Part shown: one piece after another, positions 37,284 to 48,461 of the stretch
How the letters are laid out: each line of letters opens with the position of its first letter
Position numbering within the stretch: the first letter of the stretch is position 1
Source: Malus domestica
Lineage: Eukaryota > Streptophyta > Magnoliopsida > Rosales > Rosaceae
Direction: 5' to 3'
NCBI RefSeq assembly: GCF_042453785.1
Contig: NC_091661.1
Coordinates: 30,371,501 to 30,435,500 of the forward strand
Length of the DNA: 64,000 nucleotides
Notes under the pieces: generated by a model
What the model was told of the DNA's origin: nothing
Database searches by the model: none
What the model saw: only the letters and a program-made list of their open reading frames with translations
Made by a program: the position numbers and the translations under genes

Positions 37284-38046
37284 ATATATGCTTATTTTTA
37301 ATTAGGTATAACACCTCTACTCGTTATCAAGTCTCTCACTTTACTCTCTACATTTTATATTATCTCAACTTATTATTTGTACTCTTCCTTCGCATCCTCC
37401 CTTTACCCCCTATATTCTATATTGTCTTACTTTAACACTTACACTATTTCTCAATGTCCCACTTTATCCTATTGCGCCAAATAAGTTAAGAAAGTCATTA
37501 ATTGTTTTGACATACATGACATGTTCGTGGAACTCATGGGTAATAGGAGGTAGGTTAAACACAAATTAGGATTTGATTTCTCCATACTAAGAGAAAAATA
37601 TAAGAAGAGAAGGTTGAAATATAAAAAGAGAATGTTGAATTTCAAGATTCGCAAATCAATTTCAATGTTTTTAGATCCCTTCGCGAAGATTCTTAGGGTT
37701 CTGTCACGAGAATCTCTACCTATATCACTTTCTTTTTCTTTATTTTTCTTAATCTGAAAAATCAAACTCTAGTTTGAGCACGTCTTACTAACAAAGTTAA
37801 AAAGATTAAATTGTCCATGCGACATTAGCACAATTAACATCTCTTTTTAAATTATTTGACAACGTAGGATAAAGTGAGACATTGAGGAAGAATGCATGTG
37901 TTAAAGTGAGACAATATAGAGTGTAAGGGGTAAAGTGAGAAAAGAAGAAAAGAATGAAGGTGATAAATCGAGTCAAAATATAATGTAGAAACTAAAGTAA
38001 GATTTGACGAATAATACATGTGTCATAGCTAAAAATAAACAAAATG
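37284..38046. mobile_element. TIR element of about 760 bp
   Basis: Inverted ends of nearly 200 bases. Left: 'tatttttaattaggtataac', 'tctcactttactctctacat', 'ccctttaccccctatattct' and 'caatgtcccactttatccta'. Right, as its inverse: 'taggataaagtgagacattg', 'agagtgtaaggggtaaagtg', 'aatgtagaaactaaagtaag' and 'gtcatagctaaaaataaa'. The interior has no recognisable transposase, so this is a non-autonomous element. Target duplications were not identified. Confidence 0.75.
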
Positions 38047-39360
38047 TATATACTCTATATATAATATATGAGACAGATGATCTGAAATTACAAGACTAGT
38101 CACAGAGATTCCTTTGAGCATCCATCGTATCTTCTTGGTCCTTGAGGGCTTTTACACCTCAGCTGCACATGCTTTGGTTCACAAATCTTTTGTCCACATT
38201 TCCATTGGTGGGTTACACGCAATGCCACTTTAGCTTTTAACTACTTTTTGCTCAAGTACTCACTTGGTCACACACCACAGGTCCACAGTCCACGCCCCAA
38301 AAAGCTTCTTTCATTATAAATTAGGGTTTTGGCAAAGAATTAAGAGAAAAACAGCAATATAAAAGGAAAATTAGCACAGACCAAAAAAATATATATACAA
38401 TTAGCAGTTGTGGTGGTCATGGTCGGGTCAACACACATTCTTTTGTTCTTCTTTCTTTATTATTCAACAGGTTAATTAATTGGCTTTTTCTCCATATTTT
38501 TTTTTTATGAATTATCAACTTTCCCTCCCATGATATGGCAAATTGCATAGAGAAGTTCATCAACTAGTCATGATTGTGCGAGGATAATTTTCAACCATGC
38601 ATATAATTCTTCAAACTCCTTTACCTTTATTACAAACGGATGTGATTGTTGTTCTCACTAAGAGACAGCATATAGGTAGTCCAAAATATTTGTTGGCCAT
38701 ATAAACATTATTTGGCCCCAAACGGAAATATATCCAACTGATTTTATCTAGAATTTGACTCAAAACTAAAACAAGCTATGGTAATTAAAGGCTCAATTCT
38801 AATATTGCTATTGACAGTTTGTTAAGTAAGACGTTAATCAGTTTGTCTAATTACTTAGAGACTACGTCTTTTAGCAGAGATGTATATACAAGTCTTCTCA
38901 GTTCTGTTGTACAAATCATTCTAAAATCAATGCCTTTTTTAGAGGAGATGTTATGATTCACCAAACCTTTTTGTTTTTCCTATTCCATGCATGTTGGTTG
39001 TGCGTATATAATCTTTCAAATAATTTTATTTGCCGAGATCTCGATCATAAATTTCAGAAAGCGTAAAAAATTAAAAAAAAATAAAATTATGCATCCACAA
39101 TTTTTCACTTTAGAAAAAAGCAGTCAAAGTGTACTCCCTTGTTTTCCTTGTTGATGAAAAAGCAAAGTGTACTCCTTTCTTTATCTTGTTGATGTTTTGT
39201 TGCATGTCGCCTTTCCAATCAGCTAAGTAACTATTCTGCTACCCAACCAAAAATCAAATAAAAAACTTATAATACTAATGAAAACTTCACTCTAGTTAAA
39301 GGGCCTTTTTGACTCAATAATAAATAATATATACACACACATATTATTTCCATTTAGAGA

Positions 39361-42300
39361 CCTGGATTTCACTGTTATAATCTACGTATTTGTATTATTG
39401 AGATTTTAGATTATTTTTCGAGAATTTATTTTAAATTGTTTGAATTTAGATCTTAATTAGATTAGTTACGAAGTTGAAGTTTGGAAATTAATTATTTAAA
39501 ATTCGTAGACCGTTTGAGGTCACAAATTACATTTTCGAATAGAGATCGACCTCATGAACGCATAGGCGAAAACCGTTCGTGAAATGGAGTTATAATGAGG
39601 AAATTAGAGACGTGTTGGGAAATAAATATAGAAATGTTTAGAAGCTGCCAAGTGGCAGCAAGGGAGAGGGGAGAAAGGAGAGAGTGCGGGAGAGAAAAGG
39701 GGGGGGGGGGGGGTACAGCCCAATCAGAGAAAAAAGGAAAGAAAGAAAAGGAAATGAGAGGAAGGGGAAATGGGGAGAAAAGAAAAAAAAAAGGAAACCG
39801 GGTTTCCCTTAACCTGTGACTCGACCCGGTGGATTCTCCCATCTCCGGCCACCTTGGACGACTAGGTTAGTGTCAAAATGACCCTTACCACGAGGCCAAC
39901 CGATCCCTCTTCCGTTTTCTTGTGAGAATTGGGTGGAAATTTGGTGAATTTTGGGTGAAACCGTACAAAAGGGGGCGCATTGGTTGGGTTCCATTTTGCC
40001 ACGATTTGAAACTACCTCCTCCAATTACCACCACCAATAGACTCCCCTCAATCCCAGGAACAAATCCCAAGCAGTGGTGGAGGCATCGGAGCTCGTATGG
40101 AAGCCGAATCGAAACACAACCTTCTCTAGGGTTCCGGCGGGTTCATGGAGAATTGAGGCTTTTTCAGGACAAATTTGCCTTAGCCACATGTATGAAATTT
40201 ACTCCCCTCATTGAGATCTTCATTTCTGTAAATTTTGGTAATTTTTTAAAATAATTTATTTTTTCCGGCAAGTCGGGGCCACAGACCGCCACCCGCGGCG
40301 GCGGCCTGGCCAGTGGGCCAACAATAGATGCCTTGATTTCATAATTGATATCCGTATGACGTAATTTGATTGTTTGGACTTAGTTTCATTACGATACCTT
40401 ACTTGGTCAAAATATGAATCAACGATCCGACTGTTGGATCATCACCCAATCTTAATGCGTGATAGAACATAATATTTGTGTATCATAGAAACTGACGAAT
40501 TGGGAATCCGAAGTATGGATCTTCCGTAATTGGATTTCTAAGTTTGTAAAATTAAATGTCGGCCGCCACTTGAATTTGAAATTGGTGGATATCTGACCGT
40601 CGGATCGTAATGAAATTTTAGTATGTGGTTCTACAAACATAATGTGGACTTTGGGAAGTTACAGATCAAGAATCTAATTGGCGGATCTTCCGGTTTAGAT
40701 TTCTAGGGTTGTGGACCCTACTCTCGACCATGATCGATGGTTGACTTTTTAGTCAACTAGCTTGAGTTCTTCTAGCGTGCTATTGATCTTAGAGTGTGGT
40801 TGAGATGTTATGGAGCTTGATGGGCTCATCGTGATGACGTGTGTCCTTGATTGACGTGCACCTCGATTTACGTATTAATGACATTATATTGTTATATGCT
40901 TGTTTATTTTATGTGATTTGACGTGTGTATTGAAATGTTCTTCAAATTGAGGGCTAGTAGGAGACCATGACCCTACTTGGTTAATCCGCGATGAGGGGTC
41001 ACTAGTAGTCTCGCTTGGTTAATCCGCTATAGGGAACCATATTATTTATGGATCGTGCTTGGTTAATCAGCGATAGGCGATCCTTATGGCTATACATACT
41101 TAGGAGTGATCATGTTTGGTTAATCTGCGATGGGTGATCACTACCTAACAGTTCCGTAGGTGTGACTCTGCTTGGTTAATCTGCGATAAGGGGTCACTAC
41201 CTACTTAGTTATCTTGGTTCTGCTTGGTTAATCCGCGATAGGGGACCATATTTTCTATGGATCATGCTTGGTTAATCTGCGATAGGCGATCCTTATATCT
41301 TGGTATGGCCATACACACACTTAGAGGTGATCACTACCTAGAGCTATATGATACAGTCCTGCTTGGTATATCCGTGATGAGGGACTGTTAGGGGTGATCA
41401 TGCTTGGTATATCCGCAATGGGTAATCACTACCTAGAACTAGGATGTGGTCTGCTTGGTATATCCGCGATAGGGGACCATATGTATTCATAAGTGATCAT
41501 GCTTGGTGTATCTGCAATGGGTGATCATTGCCTGCACGACGAGATTATGCCTATGGTTCTGCTTGGTATATCCGCGATGGGGGACCATAAGCATTCTAGA
41601 GGTGATGATAATTAGTTGTATTTGGTATATTTGATAGGCGATCATATTCAGTTTGGTTCCATTGAGTGGTTCGGAACTCGAGGTTGTTGCATTTCGTAAA
41701 GTGGTCTGAAATCCCATTATTTGGAGAAGTAAGCTTGGCCTAACTGTGTCACTCTAGCCTTAGTTTTATATATATTTGTGTCAATGGTTTCGAGAATCTT
41801 GTGAATTGAGTTAGAAAAAATGTTGGACGTCTGGGTGACTCCTTCGGGATTTTCTACGATTCAATTATGATTTAATACAGTATGAATTTAGAAGATATGG
41901 AAATGATTGTTAGTATTTTGATCAAATTAGTTAATTAATGTGGCTAGAGAATAGTTTGTGCTTCGTCAATTCTTTAATATGATATATGTTGTGAATTGCG
42001 ATATCATGTTGAGACATAATGATTTATTTGTTGGATGGAAGAGAAATCGTGATTCTTCATGGGGGTTTGCTATGTAGCCCTGAGTCCAGAAATTTTATGT
42101 TGGTCAGGTTCTAATAAATGATTAAGGAATGCTATGCTTTTCTGTTTGAACTTAGTGTGATACATGCTTGATTTTGTGAGTGACGAACTACGAATGGCTT
42201 GATTCCAAATGAGGGTACGTAGGCAGTCTAACGAGAATGTTAGATGCAGCCATAAAGCTTACGAAAAATTATTATGAAATTTGGACCTTGAGTGGTCTTA

Positions 42301-42392
42301 TTTCATGTCCTGGAGGCGGGGTATATTGGATGTTTGAGTATGTAGTGACGTTCGTGGCAATCCTGGGCGTAGGTCGAGATCGGGGCGTGACA
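39361..42392 (+). mobile_element. LTR-like element, possibly a solo LTR
   Basis: About 3 kb with no coding capacity. The right end 'gatcggggcgtgaca' has the CA terminus seen on many Rosaceae LTRs, and 'ggtacgtaggcagtctaacg' shortly before it looks like an LTR tail region. The five bases after the end (AGAGA, 42393-42397) also occur at 39356-39360, a possible target duplication, but the left end there starts CCTGG, not TG, so the 5' boundary is uncertain. It includes a G run (39702-39713), GA-rich sequence, and the hairpin array at 40960-41650. Read as a large solo LTR or a truncated element. Confidence 0.4.
40960..41650 (+). repeat. Tandem array of hairpins with a constant loop
   Basis: About 13 units, spaced roughly 40-65 bases. 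Each has a conserved core close to CTTGGTTAATCYGCGAT or CTTGGTATATCCGCGAT. Most cores are flanked by short arms that pair, and the arm sequence changes between units while pairing is kept. Examples: GGATCG (41050-41055) with CGATCC (41078-41083); GTGATCA (41106-41112) with TGATCAC (41135-41141); CAGTCC (41354-41359) with GGACTG (41382-41387); TGGTC (41447-41451) with GACCA (41475-41479); GTGAC (41162-41166) with GTCAC (41193-41197). Units 1-7 carry TTAATC loops, later ones TATATC or GTATC. One unit near 41325 has lost its hairpin, and the one near 41008 has a mismatched arm. Confidence 0.85.
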
Positions 42393-44795
42393 AGAGAAGT
42401 CTTGGATCTTTATACATGTGGATGTTAATGGGATCTTCCACCAACATTAGCCAATGGAATTGCAGATCCGTTAGCTGCTGTGTGTGCCAATAATGAAACC
42501 ATTACCTCTGCCCTTTGATATTGGTTTGCACCCGGAGGATGTGAAGAAATAACTCATTGTAAAAGTTTATAAGTTATTATGTTACAAAAGAGTTAATTTG
42601 TTAACTCACGTAGTGAATCGTTAAATGCCACAAACAGTGAGGGATGTCGAGAGAGTGAATCCTAAATTGGGAATTAAGGGACCTTACATGTCCTTATAAA
42701 AAGTTGTACCACTCCTCTTATTTGCCAATTAATTTTGGGGTAAAACTACAACTCCCTTCACTATCATTCTAGCTAAACAAATTCTGTGTTACCATAGGAA
42801 TTTATAGCGATGAATTAAAAATGATAAGATTTCTTTTCTTGAGGCCCAAGTTTGCCTTTGGGTTGGTAAAGCTAAAGCAATATACAATGATGTTGATGTA
42901 GGACTTGATGCCAGCACATGGTTGGTTTAGTGTATAAGACAATGACTTTTAGAGAGAGAGAGAGAGAGTTATGAAGATTTGACATGTTCTCAAGTTCATA
43001 ATATAAAGCATGATTAATCAAAACAATTCATAATATAAAACATGATTAATCAAAACGATGTAATATGACCTCCATATGAAAGAGTTTCATACTAGAGAAA
43101 GCACTACACATAATTAGATCTAATCAAACATGCATTAATAAGGTGGGTGTTATGCATGTGAGTGGAGAAGGCACACAAAAACCGACCCACACAGGCTGTA
43201 AGACCTAATAAATCTTAATTAAACAAATAACAAAAAAATTGTAGACCAATAGTTTGCCCAGGTTGGCCCAGCCAGGAGATGCCGACTGTTTTTTTGTTGT
43301 TGTTTCTGGTGCCAAGTGACACATCCACACAGAAAGATGGAACTTAAGACCTAAGCATGTCTAAAATTAAGGTAGGCAAACAACAATATGACAACTATCT
43401 CACTTTTGAAAAAACCCTAAAAGTAAAACCCTAAAAGGTGCAGGCAAAGCCCTAAGAATTCAAATCCATATATATTTCATCAAGCTTAACTATCAATTTT
43501 TATTTCTTATTTTAAATATAAAATTCTATTCTTTTAGCCATCTTCCTGTGTGCTCGCGTGCGTCTGTGCATGTTTATGTGCTAGAATGTAGACCCGCCAT
43601 TTTCAGGGCCACACCCTAAAAGCAAAGGGGAGAAGTAAACCCATGCAGTAAAGCCATCGTTATCAGGTTATGTTAGGACAATATGCTTTCCTATTTCCAT
43701 GCCAAGTTGCAGTTGTAGCTTTCAACTAAGAGAAACAACTTTCGTGAATTTTCAACCCTTTCCCACTGCTTCGATCTATCGTTTTCCTTACTGTATGAAG
43801 TTTGATGGTCTTTCTCTTTCGTAAACAAGGAGAAAACGACCATCAAACACTATTGGCTCTCAAGATAAAGAGCGAGACTAAACAAACAAGTGCCGCCGAG
43901 GTTCCCCCAAAAAAAAAAAAAAAAAATTGTGGATCAACACTTTTTATTCTGAGAGCCCTTTAAAAAGTGGCAAATACATATATAGAAATTTAAAAGCAAA
44001 AAGTCCAAAATGAGCTAAGAAGTAAACCTTGTTAGGGCTTATAAAGAGTTAAATTACTATTATATTGTCAATTATCTTATAAACACATGCAAGGTTTGAC
44101 AAATTTTCAATACGAAACATACCTTCATATCTTGAGATGATAACTAATTTATTTATTTATATTATATTATTTGTTTGGGACTGTGTCTACCACTTCCTTG
44201 ATCGTAGCTAGGTACCTGTTGGACGCAAAATCACTGAAAATCGTGTCACATTCTCAATTGTATCTTGCATGATCGACTCTAAATCCCTGTTTTTAATTAG
44301 GTCATCGAAATGCATTAATGAATTAGTGGTAACAAAGATTGATGTGACAACATTTTGGTTGATGCTTTATACATGTAGGGCTTAGTGGTTTACATATATA
44401 TATTAATTGGGCATGGTATATATAACTGATAAATTGCCTCGGATATATGTTTCATTGGCTTCTTATAGTGCTGACTAGCTAGTGCTTGGTGGGGAAGAAA
44501 TCATTTGTTTAGGAAAAGAAATATAAAGATGCAATTTGACCACTAAACTTATGCCAAGTGCAGCAGTCCAGTACTTGTCCCACAAATTAAAAGATTCACA
44601 AGAAATTCCCACTCTTGTGCCTCCGATTCCGGTAGCTTAACAAATGTCCAGGAAGCCTTGGTTCCAAAAAAGTAGGGCCAAATTAAACCGTTTGATTGTT
44701 CATAAAATAGTTGTAAAATAAAGAATCTTGGTTAGGGTTTTATTCTCAAGAACAAAGGTGCTTGGAAACGAACCATAATCCTTTTTTTTCGCCGG

Positions 44796-44831
44796 GGGGG
44801 GGGGAGAGAGAGAGAGAGAGAGAGAGAGAGG
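44796..44831. repeat. G run plus GA microsatellite
   Basis: About eleven G followed by about twelve GA units, ending in a G-rich stretch. Compositional repeat only. Confidence 0.9.
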
Positions 44832-45258
44832 AGGGGGAGGTCGATCTTTCTATTGCAATGAGCAAAAAACTGGGGGAAAATAAGGTCAAGTCTTGGGGTA
44901 GGCCTGGACCAAAACCGAGGATTAACTGGATTTTAATTAGATTGCGCAATCTTTTATACAGTTTATGCTGGCCCAATATGTAATTAAAGAAAATATTGAT
45001 TAAACATGACCAACAAAAGGACAAAAAAGAAGAAGATCCTGCAATATTCTTGAGATTCTGTCGCGTTAGAATACCACGCCACTAATCAGATCATCTTTAA
45101 TCTTGTTTAATCAATAAAACATAATGTCGTTAGCCCCCATACCCAAAAGGAAAATGGCAACATGTCGAATGGCCTACTATAAAAGTGGCAATTGTTGGCT
45201 TCCCTCTCCAGTAGCTTCTACCCCATTGTACTAACATTGGAAAGAACTTGATGGGCAT

Positions 45259-45420
45259 TGTTAGGGTAGGAGAATCCGGTTATGATTTTATTTGACTAGG
45301 TTTTGTAATTCTTATGGATTTTATATTCTTTGAGCCCCAAGTTATAGACTTGTATATATATGTACCTTGTGATATCAATACAATATAATGCATTTCTAAG
45401 ATATTACATGGTACCAAAGC
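45259..45420 (+). mobile_element. Short LTR end plus primer-binding site
   Basis: Starts TGTTAGGGTAGGAG and ends '...gatattaca' at 45408, about 150 bases with TG...CA ends. It is followed directly by TGGTACCAAAGC (45409-45420), two changes from TGGTATCAGAGC, the common initiator-tRNA-Met primer-binding site of plant copia-type elements. No coding region follows, so this is the left end of a small or truncated LTR element. Confidence 0.55.
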
Positions 45421-46073
45421 ATGAAGATTTCCTACGATGCTCTCCACCAGACGAAGAAGTTCTGTCATGACACACATAAGTATACACTTACCGGATGATT
45501 CACAAGATTATGCCCTCTAGACGAAGCTTGTACCCTTCTAATTTTTAGCTAGGGAAAGCACGAAAGAGTAAATTTTTACTTCTATGTTTGTGGGGATGGG
45601 AAGGCCAAGTGAGTTGAGAGCATTGGAGCAAAAGCAAAAATGTTACGTATAGACCATGGGGTAATCGGTAACGTTTCAATTATTTTCTTTTTCTATTTTT
45701 TTAGAAACTTGGACGGAACAAGGAAAACAAATGCAACTATAAACAAAACAATAAAAAAATAACCTTCTTCATTTCCTCCGGAGATGAATATTGCTTGCAA
45801 GTGTGTTCAAAGGCTCCCATACGAAGAACATATTCGGTACTCAAGGAAATAGAGTTCACCCAAGTACCATGGCCCTGAACCATATATCAAAATGTGTAAA
45901 ACTAATTTCAAGATTGGAAAAGAAAATTTTAAAATGTCAATGCATTATGGAAAGATTAACATTCAATTGTGAGTCGTGACCATTGAATTTTTTGAAGAGT
46001 TGAGATTAGAAGCTTAGGTAAGATTAGGGAGCGATTGATTGCGATAGAAGCCAAACATAGTACTTTTTTTTTT

Positions 46074-47570
46074 GGGTAAAGTACAAAAAACTACCTTAAT
46101 TATTGGTTTCACGACACTTTCATACCTTATCTTTTAAAATTAACAATGTCATACCTCATCTTTAGAATTTGTGCCAATGTCATACATTCGTCAGTTTTTC
46201 TGTTAATTTTTCTGTTAAGTGTTGACGTGGCTACATGCAGGATCCACTCACTAATAATTAAATATATTTTTAATAATTAAAAATTAAAAAAAATAATTTT
46301 TTTAAACTCTCTCTCTCCCCCCTCTCTCTCCTCTCTCTCTTCCCATTTTTAATAGAAAGTCGTCCTCCCCCTCTCTCTTCCCCATCTTCTTGCAGGAGGC
46401 AGATTGTCTGCCCTCCTTTTACCATGCCCTTCCCATCCCCTCTTATTTGTGCGGTTATGGTTAAGCCATGTCAACATGTCTTATTATCTCTATAAAAAAA
46501 TCAATATAAAATGTTGATGTGGCTTAACCGTGACCGCACAATGTAGAAGGAGATGGGAAGGGCATGGTAATGGGAGGGCAGACAATCTGCCTCCCTTCCT
46601 GCAACCTAGAAAGAAGAAGGAGGAGGAAGAAGAAGAAGGAAAAAAAAAAAACCCAACCTAGTTCGTCCCCTCCCCCCCCCCCCCAACAAACCCAGAAAGA
46701 AGAAGAAGGAGGAACCACAAACCCAACCCCTGCAACCTAGAAAGAAGAAGGAGGAGGAAGAAGAAGAAAAGAAAAAAAAAAAACCCCAACCAGGCCCCCC
46801 CCCACCCAACCTGCAGAAGAAGAAGAAGAAGAAGAAGAAGAAAAGAGAGAAGGGAAAAAAAAAACAAAAAAGGACACCCAGTTTGTCCATCCCGCCCCCC
46901 CCCCCCCCCCCGATACCCACCCTCTTCCCTCCACATCTATTCCCTCCATTTTCTTTGCGCCCAAGTTCTTAACCTTCGAAATCGGCCTGGCGAAGGTTTC
47001 CCCATTTCACCTCAACGAGATTTGGGGGTTTTTTTTTTTTAAGTTGCAGGTAATGGGTGCGAGGTTGGGTGCAGAGGGTGGGTGGGAGGGTGGGGAGGTT
47101 GGGTGCGGAGAGTGGGTGCGGGGAGAAGAGGGGGTGGGGAGCGGGGAAGACAAATTGGTTTTTTTTTTTTTTTTTTTTTCTCTTCTTTTTCTGGGTTGAA
47201 GTTGCAGGAAGGGGGAAGAAGAAAAAGATGGGGAGAAGAGAGAGAAGGGGAGGAAGGGGCCGAACTGATTGTTGATTTTTATTTTTTATTTTTAACTTTT
47301 CTTTATTATTTTAATATTTAAAAAATATTAAACGATTTTTTTAGTTTTTAATAATTTTTTAATAGAAAATGGGCCCCGGATCAAGCCACATCAGCATTTA
47401 ACTGAGAAATTCACGCCAAGCTAACGGAAGGTATAACATTGTCACAAATTCATAAGATGAGATATGACATTGTCAATTTTAAAAGATGAGGTATGACATT
47501 GTCAATTTTAAAAGATGAGGTATGACAGTGTCGTGACACCAATAGTTGAGGTAGTTTTTTGTACTTAACC
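46074..47570. mobile_element. 1.5-kb TIR element with low-complexity core
   Basis: Inverted ends of about 150-190 bases. Left: 'gggtaaagtacaaaaaacta', 'ttggtttcacgacactttca' and 'taccttatcttttaaaatta'. Right, as its inverse: 'taattttaaaagatgaggta', 'tgacagtgtcgtgacaccaa' and 'gtagttttttgtacttaacc'. In the right arm the 30-base unit with 'gacattgtcaattttaaaag' is duplicated. The core is made of GAA/GGA microsatellites, poly-C and poly-T runs and a partly duplicated block (46600-46640 and 46731-46775), with no transposase. A foldback MITE is inserted inside (46395-46594). Apparent Gly/Phe-rich open frames here are microsatellite products. Confidence 0.75.
46395..46594. mobile_element. Foldback MITE family M1, copy 1
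   Basis: Exactly 200 bases, nearly a perfect palindrome: it opens GGAGGCAGATTGTCTGCC and closes GGCAGACAATCTGCCTCC, with 'accatgcccttcccatc' and 'ggttaagccatgtcaac' mirrored on the other side. It is flanked by 9-base near-identical repeats, CTTCTTGCA (46386-46394) and CTTCCTGCA (46595-46603), which look like a target-site duplication; nine bases suggests a Mutator-type origin. A second copy ends the window (63808-64000). Confidence 0.85.
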
Positions 47571-48461
47571 ATTTTTTTTATATGGATCAGTTAATGGTTT
47601 TACCACTGCAGTCCACTCTTCCGGAGGTCGGGAAGAGTCACAGAGGTATTTCAGCCTCTTCTGACCATATTTGGAGGCTAAAATGTGAACTTGTAGCAAC
47701 ATTTATGATCCGAACTGAGCATGAAAATTTCACATAGGACTCCGGTATAAGTTCTAGGAGCTCTTATTTTTAGCTAGGCTAAGCATAAAGATTCACAAAT
47801 TCACATAGCACTCTGGTATGAGTTCTATGTTCGCAAAATTGACCCAAAATAAATGCCCATGTTGAATTGGGCCAATTGAGTTGGGAACAATAATATTGAA
47901 TCAGGCCGAATTAGTTGAGAGCACCAATCCAAAAGCAAAAATGCCAAGTTGAGATCACTAGCTAGTACCAGTCTTAGTGGCATTTTCTCTTATTTATAAA
48001 TGAAAGATTTTATGTTTAATTTACATAAATAATGAATTAATATCTAATTATAACAAAAGGTTTTAATACTAATTCAGCAAGTAGCAAAGAATAGAAAATA
48101 TGTATAAAGTTCGACAAAGAAAAAAAAGCTAATCATGTATGTATGAAACTTTAAAAATAGTCTTAAAGTAGCATATTCATTCACGATTAATATAACATGT
48201 AAGATATGTACATCAACCACAGAAAAAAATAATTTTGAAAATATCTTTGCAACATACATGATCCACCACAAAAAACTTTCGAAAATATCTTCACAATTCA
48301 TACTAATGTAACTTTCGGTGGTTATATTGCATATTTTTTTTCGATTAATCGTGAGTGATTCATGACATCGATTAGGACTGCCCCCATATGCAAACGTTGG
48401 TAAATTGTTTGACTTAATTTGGCAGTTCTGATGCACTTAACACTTTGTGCTGCAAATTTTT

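Larger units (their letters stand above)
32800..48400. other. 15-kb gene desert
   Basis: No gene recognised on either strand over about 15 kb. Open frames of 100-126 codons (for example near 35393-35773 and 46606-46936) lack domains, and some come from microsatellite or homopolymer sequence. Separate entries list the transposon-like elements. Smaller repeats include a 33-base tandem duplication at 42991-43055 ('cataatataaa', 'catgattaatcaaaac') and a GA run at 42951-42968. Stretches 33150-34750, 35400-37280, 38050-39350 and 42400-44790 show nothing else I can name. Confidence 0.5.

Noticed and set aside
37145-37435. 96-codon open frame
   Set aside because: It runs into the inverted arm of the TIR element at 37284-38046, so it is repeat sequence, not a gene.
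40960-41650. CRISPR-like reading of the regularly repeated array
   Set aside because: This is a plant nuclear context, spacing is uneven, the 'spacers' are themselves related arms and repeats, and there are no cas genes.
46606-46964. Glycine/phenylalanine/serine-rich open frames of 75-104 codons
   Set aside because: They are translations of GAA/GGA microsatellites and poly-C runs within a TIR element.
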